Of a DNA stretch of 64,000 nucleotides, positions 25,313-34,948 are shown in pieces. Under the pieces are notes generated by a model. That model did no database searches, was not told the origin of the DNA, and was given only the letters and a program-made list of their open reading frames with translations. The position numbers and the translations under genes were made by a program. How positions within the stretch are numbered: the first letter of the stretch is position 1; each line of letters starts with the position of its first letter. Source of the stretch: an uncultured Tropicimonas sp. (GTDB lineage: Bacteria; Pseudomonadota; Alphaproteobacteria; Rhodobacterales; Rhodobacteraceae); contig CANMIP010000020.1 of the NCBI GenBank assembly GCA_947497945.1, positions 50,505 to 114,504 of the forward strand, written 5' to 3'.

Positions 25313-28300
25313 CTAAACCTGCCCTCCCACGCCTTTGAATTTCTCAACGAACGCTGAGATTTTTTGAAAGACGCTTTGCTTCTTGGTTCGAAACTGAGGG
25401 TTCAACGGGCTCATCTTTGGCAGAATTGCATTTAGATCATTGCCGTTCTCGCTAGCAAACTCTCGTCGAATAGACATAGAGATATAGCGCTTCGCAGCAT
25501 CTGAATTTAGGCTTTCCTCAGCGATAAGTTCTTCAACCTCGCGACGCTGTTCGTTGCGTGCAAACGAGAAAAACGCGTCAATAATACCGGCCTTGCTGCC
25601 GATGTCATCTAGGTCAGTCTGATTTATAAAGTCAACTAAAAGACCTTCTTTTGCACGATTGCCCAAACTACTACGAATGATGCGGCGAACGTCTCCAATC
25701 AGATCTCCTTTGCTCTTAACTTTCTTATTTTTCTCGAAAATCAGTTCGAGGATGTAATCAAGGTTGATTTCTTGCGATTTGAGGAGGTCCACTTCAAAAA
25801 CCACATCATCCCACTCGATCTTGTTTTGCTCTTCTTCTGCCGAGGACCTTTCTCGGCGCAGCCAATCTCGAATGTCATTGTACGTCGATCTGTAGTCTTG
25901 AACTGCTCTCTCTGAAGGTAGTTCTAAAGCGTCCAAGTCACGAAGGGTATCGTCGTTCAAGTAGTGCTCTTGCTTGAACTCCTCGACAGCATTGGGGTCT
26001 TCGAGGTCCAGGTTCTGATAGGCACTCAATGCAGAGAACTCATCGTAGTTCCGAAGCACATTTTCGACCCTCAGATACTCACCAAAGAGCTTTGCAAACT
26101 CCTTCTTGTCTTCCTCCTTGACGATCTCGTTCGGCTTAGGAAAGCGTTCTGTCAGCTCCCTCACGACATCGATGAACCCGCGACGAGCAGTGCCGGTTTC
26201 CTGGTCCATGAAACCATTCATGTATTCTTCGTAGCTCTTCTCCAGCACGACGTTTTTTGTGTTTTTATCACCAAATAGCGTGATCGCATCGATCGTGGCT
26301 TGTTCAAGGTCCCTGAACGCTACGATATTGCCAAATGTCTTGGTTGCATCAAAGATTCGATTGGTCCTCGAAAACGCCTGCATCAAACCATGGTAGCGGA
26401 GATTTTTGTCGACGAACAAAGTATTTAGCATCGGAGCGTCAAATCCAGTAAGGAACATGCCAACGACTATGAGCAGGTCGATATCCTTGGAGCGAACGCG
26501 GCTAGCAAGATCGCGATAGTAGTTCTGGAAACCACTGCTATCGACACTAAAATTCGTCCTGAAAAAGGCATTATAGTCTTGGACCGCAGCGCTCAAAAAT
26601 TCCTTGGAGCTGCTATTCATCGCTGACACATCAAAGCTCTCGTCTTGAATATCACCGATCGCGTCTTGCTCTTCGTTAGCTGCAAACGAGAAGATAGTCG
26701 CAATTTTCAGCGGCCTTTCAAGATCTGCTTGCAGAGCATTTAAGGTCTCATAGTAGAGCTTCGCTGAAGCAACACCGTTAACGGCGAACATGGCGTTGAA
26801 CCCGGCATTCCCCGCCTGCATCCGGTGGGTTTTTTGACGAAAATTGTTCAAAATATACTGCGAAACTTCTCGAATACGTTCCGGATGTAGAAGCGCTTGC
26901 TTGTTTTCAGCGGCACTGAGTTTCTTCTCGTCTTGCTCTGTTTCGATGGCTTTGAACCGGGGACGCACATCGTTGTAGTCGACCTTGAACTTTAGAACCT
27001 TTTCGTCGCGAATGGCATCAGTGATCACATAAGAATGCAGCTCCCGCCCAAACACGCTTGCGGTCGTTTCAGCCCCTAGAGCATTCTCTGGAAAGATCGG
27101 CGTTCCGGTGAAGCCGAACTGATAAAATCGTTTGAACTTCTTCTTCAGATTCTTTTGTGCCTCTCCGAACTGACTGCGATGGCATTCATCGAAAATGAAG
27201 ACCACCTGCTGATCATACACCCGCAGGTCACCCTCTGATTTCATCAGGTTGTTCAGCTTTTGTATCGTCGTGACGATGATTTTGTTATCGTCCTTACCCA
27301 AGTTGCGCTTCAACCCGGCCGTGCTATCGGAACCGTTGACGCTGTCAGGGGAAAACCTCTGGTATTCCTTCATGGTCTGGTAGTCGAGGTCCTTACGGTC
27401 AACGACGAAGAAGACTTTGTCGATGAAATCGAGCTCCGTTGCCAACCGTGCCGCCTTGAAACTCGTCAGCGTTTTGCCGGAGCCAGTGGTGTGCCAGATG
27501 AAACCACCGCCCTCCGGCTTCCTCCAACTTTTGGCTTCATATGAGCTCTTGATCTTCCAAAGGATGCGTTCAGTCGCGGCAATCTGGTAAGGGCGCATGA
27601 TCAGCAACGTGTCGCTGACATCGAAAACCGAAAACTGCAACAGAACGTTCAACAGTGTGCGCTTCTGAAGGAAGGTCGCGGTGAAGTCCTTGAGATCTTT
27701 GATCAGTTCGTTGTCGGACTTCGCCCAATTCATGGTGAAGTCGAAGCTGTTCTTGTTGCGCTTGGTTGTGTTGGCGAAATACCGGGTGTCGGTGCCATTC
27801 GATATCACGAAGACCTGCAAAAACTTGAACAGGGAATGTTCGCTGTTGAAGCTTTCCTTACTGTAGCGGTGAATTTGGTTGAAAGCTTCCCGGATTGCAA
27901 CGCCGCGCTTCTTCAACTCGATTTGAACCAACGGCAAACCGTTGACCAGGATCGTCACGTCATAGCGATTGGCGTGCGTACCGACCTGCTCGAACTGCTT
28001 GATCACCTGCAGCTTGTTGCGGGCCATGTTCTTCTTGTCGACGAGGTAGATGTTCTGGATACGCCCGTCGTCAAAGACAAAGTCATGGATGTAGTCGTCG
28101 TGGATCTTGCGGGTTTTGTCGACGATGCTGTCGCTCGGCTTGTCTAGGTAGGTCTCTACAAAACGCTTCCATTCATCGCCCGAAAACGTGACCCTGTTCA
28201 GCTGTTCCAGCTGCACCCGAACGTTGGCAAGCATGGCATCTGGGGTCGTCAAAGCACGCGGAAACTCATAGCCTTGATTGACCAGATCCTGCACCAATTC

Positions 28301-28414
28301 GCGTTCCAGATCATCTTCGCTCTGGTAGCGATCAGCGGTGTCCCACTCCTTGGTGTACTTGTCGAGGACGATGAAGTTCTTCGTTTCCGCGATGGTTTTC
28401 GTCTGTTCAACCAT
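25313..28414 (-). CDS. hsdR: Type IC restriction endonuclease subunit HsdR
   Basis: 1033 residues from ATG 28414, which has AAGGAGG upstream and follows the prrC stop by one base. The N-terminal PD-(D/E)xK nuclease contains [21 protein letters not shown]; the SF2 motor has [10 protein letters not shown] (motif I), [10 protein letters not shown] (motif II), FTGTPIF (motif III) and ... [11 protein letters not shown] (motif VI). The C-terminal helical region binds the methylase core. HsdR2M2S translocates and cuts unmodified DNA. It is the last gene of hsdM-hsdS-prrC-hsdR. The low GC against surrounding phage genes points to transfer as a unit. Confidence 0.95.
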   Translation of the reverse strand: MVEQTKTIAETKNFIVLDKYTKEWDTADRYQSEDDLERELVQDLVNQGYEFPRALTTPDAMLANVRVQLEQLNRVTFSGDEWKRFVETYLDKPSDSIVDKTRKIHDDYIHDFVFDDGRIQNIYLVDKKNMARNKLQVIKQFEQVGTHANRYDVTILVNGLPLVQIELKKRGVAIREAFNQIHRYSKESFNSEHSLFKFLQVFVISNGTDTRYFANTTKRNKNSFDFTMNWAKSDNELIKDLKDFTATFLQKRTLLNVLLQFSVFDVSDTLLIMRPYQIAATERILWKIKSSYEAKSWRKPEGGGFIWHTTGSGKTLTSFKAARLATELDFIDKVFFVVDRKDLDYQTMKEYQRFSPDSVNGSDSTAGLKRNLGKDDNKIIVTTIQKLNNLMKSEGDLRVYDQQVVFIFDECHRSQFGEAQKNLKKKFKRFYQFGFTGTPIFPENALGAETTASVFGRELHSYVITDAIRDEKVLKFKVDYNDVRPRFKAIETEQDEKKLSAAENKQALLHPERIREVSQYILNNFRQKTHRMQAGNAGFNAMFAVNGVASAKLYYETLNALQADLERPLKIATIFSFAANEEQDAIGDIQDESFDVSAMNSSSKEFLSAAVQDYNAFFRTNFSVDSSGFQNYYRDLASRVRSKDIDLLIVVGMFLTGFDAPMLNTLFVDKNLRYHGLMQAFSRTNRIFDATKTFGNIVAFRDLEQATIDAITLFGDKNTKNVVLEKSYEEYMNGFMDQETGTARRGFIDVVRELTERFPKPNEIVKEEDKKEFAKLFGEYLRVENVLRNYDEFSALSAYQNLDLEDPNAVEEFKQEHYLNDDTLRDLDALELPSERAVQDYRSTYNDIRDWLRRERSSAEEEQNKIEWDDVVFEVDLLKSQEINLDYILELIFEKNKKVKSKGDLIGDVRRIIRSSLGNRAKEGLLVDFINQTDLDDIGSKAGIIDAFFSFARNEQRREVEELIAEESLNSDAAKRYISMSIRREFASENGNDLNAILPKMSPLNPQFRTKKQSVFQKISAFVEKFKGVGGQV

Positions 28415-28415
28415 T

Positions 28416-29645
28416 CTATGCGTCCTCCTTCCAATAACCGTAGTTGTCAATCAGGTTCTCAAGCAAAAATCTCACTGTCTGTTTTTCCTGTGGCGTGGGG
28501 TCACGCACTTGGTCAGTTGAAAGCGATGAGTGGCTAAAGGTATTTATCACCCGAACGTAAGCCTCTTTGCTGCCTGGGGCCGAGCTCAAAAGGTCGCCCC
28601 ACTGGTTATGACCGAGAAACCCTGCGGTTTTCTCGTATAAATTGCGCAGCAAGGTAAAATGATACCGCTCAACCTTATCTTCGGCAATCGCCTGCTCCAA
28701 TATCCTCCGCAAATGCAGATGGTAGGAGAAGCTTTTATTTGAATCGCCGTACTTGGTGTTGAGATTAAAGGTTCCGTCGTCCAATTGTTCAAGCAGGTAG
28801 CATCCTTCATTCGCGGGCTTTTTCTTCAAGCCCAATTCGTTGTGCAATACGTTGTAGAACAGAGGGCTGTGCGTCGTGATGATGAATTCAAGCTGCACGG
28901 GGGCGGACGAAATCAACGCAGCCAGATTCACGGCGAGTTCGATCAGATGATTTTCGTCCAACGATGTGACCGGGTCATCAATAAACACATGTTCAAGTTT
29001 TTCGAATTTATTGGAGTTTTCTGCATCAGGGTCAGCATCATTTAATGTCAAAATCACCTCTTCAAGAAGCGAAAAGAAAATGCTCCAAATAAAGACACTC
29101 TCCTCCCCTTTGGAGATTTTCACAACGTCATACTGTTCGGTGACAATTGGCTTGCCGTCCTCGTCGACTATCGGCTCTTCACCCTCTATAATAAGGTTGG
29201 TCGGGTTCACTCGGAAGGTCACCTCCGAGTTTGCAGGCACATCAGTCATTTTGCCGTCTTTATCAGTGACCTGGTAAACTGAGTTGAATGCTGGGGTGAC
29301 TTTGTCTGTTGCGTACTTCTGAAAGTTGTTGACGATGTCCACACCTTTCCCCTGGTCCGCCAAAACCCAGTCTGTAAAACTGTTCGGCTGGATCTTCAGC
29401 CTTGGTATCGTGTCAGACTCAAGGTCATTGTCCCAATAGAATAAATCCTCAGTGAAAGCGTTGTAATACAGGATTTTTTCGCGGGAGAGTGCGCCTTCCT
29501 CCCCTTCTACGGGTTTCGGGGCAATGAGCTCCTTCATGGCGCGGGACAGGCGGGTCTTGCCGGTGCCATTGAATGCGTAGATTAACTGCACTTTTTTGTT
29601 GGCATCCCGCAGCTGCTTTGCGAGCTCTTCGAGCGTCTGGCCCAT
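28416..29645 (-). CDS. prrC: PrrC-type anticodon nuclease
   Basis: 409 residues, close to E. coli PrrC (396). The ABC-like ATPase half has Walker [10 protein letters not shown] (to 31), signature KISKGEES (176-183) and Walker [14 protein letters not shown] (221-233). The C-terminal nuclease half keeps the proposed catalytic triad as Arg334 and Glu338 (LLRNLYEKT) and His372 (FSHSSLS), matching Arg320, Glu324 and His356 of EcoPrrC. PrrC sits silent in complex with a type IC RM enzyme and cleaves the tRNA-Lys anticodon when a phage inhibits that enzyme. The gene lies between hsdS and hsdR exactly as in the prr locus. Confidence 0.92.
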   Translation of the reverse strand: MGQTLEELAKQLRDANKKVQLIYAFNGTGKTRLSRAMKELIAPKPVEGEEGALSREKILYYNAFTEDLFYWDNDLESDTIPRLKIQPNSFTDWVLADQGKGVDIVNNFQKYATDKVTPAFNSVYQVTDKDGKMTDVPANSEVTFRVNPTNLIIEGEEPIVDEDGKPIVTEQYDVVKISKGEESVFIWSIFFSLLEEVILTLNDADPDAENSNKFEKLEHVFIDDPVTSLDENHLIELAVNLAALISSAPVQLEFIITTHSPLFYNVLHNELGLKKKPANEGCYLLEQLDDGTFNLNTKYGDSNKSFSYHLHLRRILEQAIAEDKVERYHFTLLRNLYEKTAGFLGHNQWGDLLSSAPGSKEAYVRVINTFSHSSLSTDQVRDPTPQEKQTVRFLLENLIDNYGYWKEDA

Positions 29646-30905
29646 TTACGCGGCCTCCTCGGGTTTGGGGAAGCTCAAGAGCAGGTCGCGGTAGTATTCA
29701 TATTGCTGCTGACGCAACCTGATCTCACGCGGCAGGCCCTCGCTGAGCGATGTGGTCAGCGTGTTGAACTTATCGAGAATAGCGACGATGCGGGCTTGCT
29801 CGGCTAGGGACTTTTCCGGGTTACTTGGATACGGCACAGGAATCTGGGCCTTTCCAAATGCCTTTATCAGCAGAGTATTCACCTTTGTTCTGGCTACGTA
29901 CTGCGACTTTTTCATTACGAATGACGATGCCTGCATGCAGTAGGCAACATACTTGGCATTCAATTCATGCCTAAAAGCATAGCAATGATCATGGATCGCA
30001 ACCTTTTCCTCACCAAGCCAAGCTACAGGCTTACCCACTTCATCAACAGTCTCACCGACGTCAGTCAAAACAACATCCCCCGGCTCTGCATACTTCAGAG
30101 AACTCTCAAGACTTTTGTTGACCTGTGAAAAAGCCTTCGATGCGTAGACGCCATATCTTGTGTAGATTTCTCCATAGTGGATGACATCGATGCCTTCATC
30201 GACATAGTCAGCTTTCGTGAACCGTTTTCCACGAATGAACTCGCCAATCTCGTCGAGGGACTTCCACTCAGCAGTGCCACCTTCAAAACTCAATAAATGA
30301 TCGAGATAGTAGTTGTATTGTTGTTTGCGGGCCTTAAGCTCGGCTGTCAGCTCGGCTGTCAGCTCGGCTGTCAGCTCGGTGAAGTTGTCCAAAATCCGAA
30401 CAATCTCCGCTTGGATCTCACGTGACTTTTTCGGGTCTTCTGGGCATGGGATGGGCACCGGATATTGAATAATCTGTGGCTTGCTGCCGCGAGGCATCTT
30501 TGCCCCTTTGGAGTGCTGAATATTGTACTCAAAGAACTTTTCATCTGTGAGGACCTGATACAGATAGCGCGGGTTCACAACGTCGTCCGTTGGATGGATG
30601 ACCAAAACGTCACCGTTGGTTCCGCCTGTCCGGTCGGCAAGCCAGATCTTCCTAAGGTAGGGGCGAATATTTCCAATTAGAATGTCACCCGCTCGAAACT
30701 CAGTCAGATTGCCGGACGTGGGCACATAGTTTGAGTCCACCCTTCCAGCTCGATTCTGCAGAAGGTTATCCACGCCTACATAGTTTGTCTTGTCGAGGTT
30801 CTCGGAACTGATCCGCGTCTTGGAATACTGCGCGATATCGCCCAATGGCTTCCACGCCACAGAGGCCCCATTCAGCAGCTTTTCCAGAAAGCCCCGATCG
30901 CTCAT
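29646..30905 (-). CDS. hsdS: Type IC specificity subunit HsdS with TAEL spacer repeats
   Basis: 419 residues: two target-recognition domains (about 15-150 and 215-360), each followed by a conserved helical region ([17 protein letters not shown] and [18 protein letters not shown]). The central helix carries three consecutive TAEL tetrapeptides, the same element whose copy number sets spacer length in EcoR124I and EcoR124II. The start overlaps the hsdM stop (ATGA) and the stop abuts the prrC start. Recognition sequence cannot be predicted from residues alone. The DNA repeat is listed separately. Confidence 0.94.
   Translation of the reverse strand: MSDRGFLEKLLNGASVAWKPLGDIAQYSKTRISSENLDKTNYVGVDNLLQNRAGRVDSNYVPTSGNLTEFRAGDILIGNIRPYLRKIWLADRTGGTNGDVLVIHPTDDVVNPRYLYQVLTDEKFFEYNIQHSKGAKMPRGSKPQIIQYPVPIPCPEDPKKSREIQAEIVRILDNFTELTAELTAELTAELKARKQQYNYYLDHLLSFEGGTAEWKSLDEIGEFIRGKRFTKADYVDEGIDVIHYGEIYTRYGVYASKAFSQVNKSLESSLKYAEPGDVVLTDVGETVDEVGKPVAWLGEEKVAIHDHCYAFRHELNAKYVAYCMQASSFVMKKSQYVARTKVNTLLIKAFGKAQIPVPYPSNPEKSLAEQARIVAILDKFNTLTTSLSEGLPREIRLRQQQYEYYRDLLLSFPKPEEAA
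30337..30372 (-). repeat. Three tandem 12-bp repeats in hsdS (TAEL coding)
   Basis: The plus-strand unit AGCTCGGCTGTC occurs three times without interruption, with a partial fourth unit to 30380. Each unit encodes four residues (TAEL) in the central HsdS spacer. In EcoR124-type enzymes two copies give a 6-bp and three copies a 7-bp non-specific spacer, so three here predicts the longer class. Identical copies favour slippage or unequal recombination. Confidence 0.92.
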
Positions 30906-32446
30906 GCCTCGATCTCCGCGACGATGGCGTCAATTTCTGCGCGCAGCTGGTCGATTTTGGCGACAGTGGTCACCAGCTTCGCGTTCAACTCCTCGATATT
31001 GACAACCTCGCGGGTGTCCTTGGGTTCAACATGGGCACTGACCGACAGGTTATAGTCTTTCTCGACAATCGTGTCGTAGGGGACGGTTTCGGCAACGTGA
31101 GGCACGTTTTCTTTGTTGTCGAACATCTTCATGATCTCGGCAATGTGCCGGTCCTCCATGAAGTTGTTGTTCGTTCCTTTACGGAAGAACTCTTCCCCCG
31201 TCGCATCGATAAACTGAACCGCCGTGTCGGTCTTGTTCCTTGCCAGCACAAGAATGTTCACCGCGATTGTCGTGCCAAAAAACAGGTTCGGCGCGAGAGC
31301 GATCACCGTTTCAACGAAATTGTTGTCGACCAGATACTTGCGGATCTTCTGCTCTGCCCCGCCACGATAGAAGATTCCGGGAAAGCAAACGATCGCGGCC
31401 CGTCCCTTGGCTGACAGGTAGTGCAGCGCATGAAGGACAAAGGCAAAATCAGCCTTCGACTTCGGGGCCAGCACCCCAGCGGGCGCAAAGCGGTCGTCAT
31501 TGATCAACGTCGGATCATCCGCGCCCTTCCATTTCACCGAATAGGGCGGGTTCGACACGATGGCGTCAAAGGGTTTGTCATCCTGGAAGTGCGGATCCTC
31601 GAGCGTGTTGCCGTACTGGATGTTGAACTTGTCGTAGTTGATGTTGTGCAGGAACATGTTCATGCGGGCGAGGTTGTAAGTGGTGTAGTTGATTTCCTGC
31701 CCGAAGAAGCCGTCTTCGATGATGTGTTTTTCAAACTCTTCTTTGGCTTGCAAAAGCAGCGAGCCAGACCCCGCCGCCGGATCGTAAATTTTGTTGACGC
31801 TGGTCTGCTTGTGCATGGCCAGTTTGGCGATGAGTTTGGACACATGGGTCGGCGTGAAGAATTCACCGCCGGATTTACCCGCGTTGGCAGCGTAGTTCGA
31901 GATCAAGAACTCATAGGCGTCGCCGAACAAGTCGCCTTCGTTGTCGTCGAACTTCAACGGCAGGCCAGCCACGCCTTTGAGGACCTCAGCCAGTCTTTCG
32001 TTCTTCTGTTTGACCGTGCTGCCCAGGCGGTTGCTGGTGGTGTCAAAATCAGCAAAGAGGCCATTGATATCTTGCTCGGACGGGTAGCCACTGGCCGAAG
32101 CCTCGATCGCCGAAAAGATCTCGGCAAGGTCAGTGTTCAAGCTGTCGTTCTTGCTCGCGGTTTTCACCACGTTTTGGAAGAGTTGGCTGGGATATATGAA
32201 GTAGCCCTTGGTTTTGACTGCATCGACTTTGGCTTCATCGGGGATGTCTGCGTCGGACATGCCCGCATAGTTGATGCTGTCGTCGCCACCTTCGATGTAG
32301 TTGGTGAAGTTCTCGCTGATGAAACGATAGAACAACGCGCCCAGGACAAACTGCTTGAAGTCCCAGCCGTCGACAGCACCACGTACACGGTTTGCGATGC
32401 TCCAGATTTCTCGGCGCAATGCCTCAGCCTGTTGCTGCCCGGTCAT
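30902..32446 (-). CDS. hsdM: Type IC modification subunit HsdM
   Basis: 514 residues from ATG 32446 ([15 protein letters not shown]), preceded by GGGGAG and overlapping the stop of the small HTH gene. The N-terminal helical domain has [20 protein letters not shown]; methylase motif I is [12 protein letters not shown] and motif [11 protein letters not shown], typical of gamma-class N6-adenine enzymes. The sequence is close throughout to EcoR124 HsdM as I remember it. It methylates host DNA at the HsdS-defined site and is needed for HsdR loading. Confidence 0.95.
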   Translation of the reverse strand: MTGQQQAEALRREIWSIANRVRGAVDGWDFKQFVLGALFYRFISENFTNYIEGGDDSINYAGMSDADIPDEAKVDAVKTKGYFIYPSQLFQNVVKTASKNDSLNTDLAEIFSAIEASASGYPSEQDINGLFADFDTTSNRLGSTVKQKNERLAEVLKGVAGLPLKFDDNEGDLFGDAYEFLISNYAANAGKSGGEFFTPTHVSKLIAKLAMHKQTSVNKIYDPAAGSGSLLLQAKEEFEKHIIEDGFFGQEINYTTYNLARMNMFLHNINYDKFNIQYGNTLEDPHFQDDKPFDAIVSNPPYSVKWKGADDPTLINDDRFAPAGVLAPKSKADFAFVLHALHYLSAKGRAAIVCFPGIFYRGGAEQKIRKYLVDNNFVETVIALAPNLFFGTTIAVNILVLARNKTDTAVQFIDATGEEFFRKGTNNNFMEDRHIAEIMKMFDNKENVPHVAETVPYDTIVEKDYNLSVSAHVEPKDTREVVNIEELNAKLVTTVAKIDQLRAEIDAIVAEIEA

Positions 32447-32637
32447 TTTTGCTCCCCTTCTTGTTTTTGTTCCTGCTCGGCAATCCAGCGGTCGATCTCG
32501 CTTTTGCGAAATCGCCATGCGCTTCCCACCTTGAACCCGGGAACCTTGCCCTCAGATGCGAACCGATAGGCCGTTTTTTCCGCGATTTTGAGATATTCGG
32601 CGAGCTCTTTCACAGTCAGAATATCATCATTGGCCAT
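32443..32637 (-). CDS. Small excisionase/MerR-like HTH protein heading the hsd operon
   Basis: 64 residues: [20 protein letters not shown] is the helix-turn-helix, followed by [23 protein letters not shown], the wing of AlpA/excisionase-family proteins, and an acidic-basic tail. It is first in the RM operon, and its stop overlaps the hsdM start (ATGA), so it is translationally coupled. It may control expression of the RM cassette like a C protein, or be a remnant excisionase. An AGTTGAA repeat lies just upstream. Confidence 0.85.
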   Translation of the reverse strand: MANDDILTVKELAEYLKIAEKTAYRFASEGKVPGFKVGSAWRFRKSEIDRWIAEQEQKQEGEQK

Positions 32638-32664
32638 TCCAGAATGTCCTATCTAGGGGATACA

Positions 32665-32681
32665 AGTTGAAGCTAGTTGAA
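32665..32681 (-). promoter_or_regulatory. Phased direct repeat upstream of the hsd operon
   Basis: AGTTGAA occurs at 32665-32671 and again at 32675-32681, exactly 10 bp apart, 28 bp upstream of the HTH-gene start at 32637. One-turn spacing and position near a promoter suit an operator for the HTH protein. No strong -10/-35 pair was identified. Confidence 0.35.
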
Positions 32682-32818
32682 ACCAGTGGAACGAACAAGT
32701 TTTGTGTCGAAGCCGACGGCCCCTTGCGTTCTTCGTGACGAAAATCCAGCAACTCGGCATTCCTGCCGGTCGATGCCGAGTTCACCAACGATCATCCCCC
32801 CCCTTTCCCCGAGCTCCG

Positions 32819-33415
32819 TCAGGCTCGCTCGTGCATGGCCTGCCATAGCGGCGTGATCCGCCGGCGGATCGATCGCTCATCAGGAGCTTCGGCGTTTGGC
32901 GATCGGTCTATGAACCACTGCTGCATCTCGGCGACCAGTTCGCCCTGTGTTTCTGGCACAGTTCTCCTGAAAATCTGCAAGGCTAGGTGGGCGAGCATGC
33001 CCTCCCAATCATAACGAGTGCCTGTTCCGCTCGAACCATTGGCGCGACGCAGGACTTCGTACTCTTCCTCGAAGCGGGCGACCTCCGATGACGTCACAAT
33101 CAACTCATGGGCATCCAACAAAATGCCCTCCGGCGGCGCAACTACGTGCCTCCACTCGGAAGACCCGGGAGGGGCGATACGTCGTACTCGGCAGGGCGTC
33201 GAACGTTCCCTGTTCGCCAGGAACATCGGCGTCAGGCAGACGGCACAGATACTGACGAGGCCGATCAGCGTTTCCCCGTCGCAGAGTGTGGGATCGATGA
33301 CGGCGCTGATCTGGATATGATCTGTGAGCGCCCATTGGACGATGTCCGAGCGGAGGCAATCCCAGCGGTTTGCCAGATCTTGGAGTGGCCAAGAGGCCCG
33401 AGGTGGTAATGCCAT
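32819..33415 (-). CDS. Unrecognised prophage protein, possible transcription regulator
   Basis: 198 residues from ATG 33415. The N-terminus (WPLQDLANRWDCLRSDIVQWAL) could be a helix-turn-helix; the C-terminus (GELVAEMQQWFIDRSPN, then PDERSIRRRITPLWQAM) looks like a second helical DNA-binding or oligomerisation part. The middle contains CxxC (CAVC) and a beta-rich segment. It is divergently placed from the early phage genes starting at 33747, the usual location of a lysogeny regulator, but it does not resemble a CI/LexA-type repressor. Separated by 181 bp from the RM operon. Confidence 0.65.
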   Translation of the reverse strand: MALPPRASWPLQDLANRWDCLRSDIVQWALTDHIQISAVIDPTLCDGETLIGLVSICAVCLTPMFLANRERSTPCRVRRIAPPGSSEWRHVVAPPEGILLDAHELIVTSSEVARFEEEYEVLRRANGSSGTGTRYDWEGMLAHLALQIFRRTVPETQGELVAEMQQWFIDRSPNAEAPDERSIRRRITPLWQAMHERA

Positions 33416-33746
33416 TTTTTGTCCATGCCCCTACGTGCGGCCCCCGTCGCATGCCCAAATTCATCTATGTGCGTGTTTTGACTGCCGCAACTGGCGGGAG
33501 GCATAACCCAACGGAAACTGTCGGAAAATAGTACGAGTCGCGACCAACACGTTCAACAACCACCGGATCAGAGCGGCACAGGTCGACAGAGGCGTTGCCG
33601 GTTGCCGTTTCGGGCGCGCTTCTCCGCAATGCTCTCTTCAACACCTTTGTTTTTCGGGGTGGCGCGGTTTCTTGAGCCGTTTGCCTCCCTGCCACCAGTG
33701 CCAACCTGCCTTTCTCAGCCTCAGGTCTGAATTGGAGGTTGAAGTT
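33416..33746. promoter_or_regulatory. Divergent intergenic region, probable lysogeny/early promoter region
   Basis: 331 bp between the minus gene at 32819-33415 and the plus early genes from 33747. No gene is supportable. Position between divergent regulators marks it as the likely early control region of prophage 2. I see no clear multi-copy operator palindrome. GGAGG at 33734 serves the start at 33747. Confidence 0.4.
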
Positions 33747-33989
33747 ATGCAGGAAGACGAAACTGGTTGCGGCTCAGAAACGGGAAACCGAGGGCTCTTG
33801 GAGGGCTGGATCACGCGCGCCGAACTGGCGGTCGAACTCGCCGTCTCGGTGGATACGCTTTGCCGCTGGGATACGCGTCGGATTGGCCCTCCCAGCGTGC
33901 GCGCCGGACGAAAGGTTCTCTACCGTGTCGAGTCTGTGCGGGCCTGGTTGCATGACAAGGAGAACAGGAAAGCGAAGGGGCGCAAATGA
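33747..33989 (+). CDS. MerR/AlpA-like DNA-binding protein
   Basis: 80 residues from ATG 33747 with GGAGG nine bases upstream. The fold is visible as GWITRAELAVELAVSVDTLCRW (helix-turn-helix) followed by RIGPPSVRAGRKVLYRVESV (wing), and a lysine/arginine-rich tail. Such proteins act as excisionases or early regulators in prophages. It opens the plus-strand early operon, and its stop overlaps the next small frame. In the absence of a classical repressor it is one of two regulator candidates in this prophage. Confidence 0.85.
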   Translation: MQEDETGCGSETGNRGLLEGWITRAELAVELAVSVDTLCRWDTRRIGPPSVRAGRKVLYRVESVRAWLHDKENRKAKGRK

Positions 33990-34060
33990 TCAGGCTCCGG
34001 AGCGAGATCGCCAAGGATGACGACGACCGACCCCCCCTCTCCAACGCGACAACCGCGTGA
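33986..34060 (+). CDS. Possible 24-residue peptide in the early operon
   Basis: ATG 33986 overlaps the preceding stop (ATGA) and the frame ends at 34060. The peptide is MIRLRSEIAKDDDDRPPLSNA and a few more residues, acidic in the middle. The only support is the tight overlap on both sides, typical of phage early operons. It may be a leader peptide or nothing. Confidence 0.35.
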   Translation: MIRLRSEIAKDDDDRPPLSNATTA

Positions 34061-34182
34061 AAGTGAGTTTCGCAACCGCGGCGGCTGCACTCATGGTCGT
34101 GATGCTGGCGCATATGGCGCTGCAGACGAGCATCGCCCTGCCGACCATCATCGAGCAATCGGAGGCCCGCGCGACATGGTGA
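34057..34182 (+). CDS. Possible small membrane peptide in the early operon
   Basis: Frame of 41 residues from GTG 34057, overlapping the previous stop. It has a hydrophobic core (AAALMVVMLAHMAL) that could form one membrane helix or a signal sequence, followed by a polar end. Upstream AGTGA is a poor ribosome-binding site. Its stop overlaps another small frame. It could be a superinfection-exclusion peptide; this is only an inference. Confidence 0.4.
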   Translation: MKVSFATAAAALMVVMLAHMALQTSIALPTIIEQSEARATW

Positions 34183-34268
34183 TCTCCAATAGTCTGCGTC
34201 GTTTCGTCGATCGAAATTCCACACACAATGCCGCGCCGAAGGCGGCACAGCAGGAGTTTTGCAAATGA
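34176..34268 (+). CDS. Possible 30-residue peptide in the early operon
   Basis: ATG 34176 to TGA 34268, overlapping the start of the next gene (ATGA at 34265). The peptide MVISNSLRRFVDRNSTHNAA is basic with no motif. Evidence is limited to the chain of start-stop overlaps from 33986 to 34268. Confidence 0.3.
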   Translation: MVISNSLRRFVDRNSTHNAAPKAAQQEFCK

Positions 34269-34540
34269 ACGGGGGCATTGTACAGGCTTGGATCCGACCG
34301 GAATATCGGACACGTCCGGACCGCGAATATGAACTGGTCGAAACGGAGTTTCCGGACTTCGCCGCCTTCCTCGAGGCCATGACCGAAGACAAGGTCATCC
34401 CCTGCAGCATCCTGATCGCCGGGCGCGGCGTCGAGGCGGGCGAGCGGATCATCCACAATCGGATCTCCACCGTGTTGCGTGGCTCGGCGGTCATGCGGGC
34501 GCAGATCCCCACCTGGCGCTTTATCGAGGCGGCGGGGTAG
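34265..34540 (+). CDS. Conserved-looking phage early protein, unknown function
   Basis: 91 residues from ATG 34265 (MNGGIVQAWIRPEYRTRPD); an in-frame ATG at 34259 adds two. No catalytic motif is recognised. Charged N-terminal half, then an aliphatic segment (KVIPCSILIAGRGVEAGERI). It stands six bases before the VRR-NUC gene, so it is part of the early DNA-metabolism operon. Confidence 0.65.
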   Translation: MNGGIVQAWIRPEYRTRPDREYELVETEFPDFAAFLEAMTEDKVIPCSILIAGRGVEAGERIIHNRISTVLRGSAVMRAQIPTWRFIEAAG

Positions 34541-34546
34541 CTGGGT

Positions 34547-34948
34547 ATGGGCGTTCCCTCCGCAATCGGTGGTCGGCGCGGAAATCCGGAGGCCGACATC
34601 CAGCGCCTCATTGTCCGAACGCTGCGGACGGTCCTGCCACGCGGGGCCATTGTCCACCATAGCGCCAATGAGATCCGCAGTGGGCCGAATGCCCAGCGCG
34701 CGCAGGCCATCAATGTCGGTATGGGCGTCCATCCGGGCTTTTCCGATCTGCTTGTGATCTCGGAGGGACGGGTGCTCTTCCTCGAGGTGAAATCGAAAAC
34801 CGGACGGCTGTCGGAGCGGCAGGCCGCATTTCGCGACATGGTGCGGGCGCAGGGCCTGGCCTGGGAACTGGTCCGATCCGTCGATGACGCGCTGGGCGCG
34901 CTCACAGAACACGGATTCCGGACGCGCATTGTGAGGGCGCGGCCATGA
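34547..34948 (+). CDS. VRR-NUC domain nuclease
   Basis: 133 residues. The VRR-NUC fold, a PD-(D/E)xK variant, is visible: N-terminal helix with Glu (NPEADIQRLIV), HPGFSDLLVIS with the metal-binding Asp, and LFLEVKSKTGRLSERQ with the ExK pair. Phage VRR-NUC proteins are structure-specific nucleases, often beside replication genes, probably resolving recombination or replication intermediates. Its stop overlaps the next start (ATGA). Confidence 0.88.
   Translation: MGVPSAIGGRRGNPEADIQRLIVRTLRTVLPRGAIVHHSANEIRSGPNAQRAQAINVGMGVHPGFSDLLVISEGRVLFLEVKSKTGRLSERQAAFRDMVRAQGLAWELVRSVDDALGALTEHGFRTRIVRARP

Noticed and set aside
30337..30380. CRISPR-like short repeat
   Set aside because: Units are contiguous 12-mers in a coding frame with no spacers; explained by hsdS TAEL repeats. 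No CRISPR array is visible elsewhere in the window.
31421..32569. Plus-strand frame of 382 codons opposite hsdM
   Set aside because: HsdM on the minus strand is unmistakable; the plus frame is valine-rich shadow coding.
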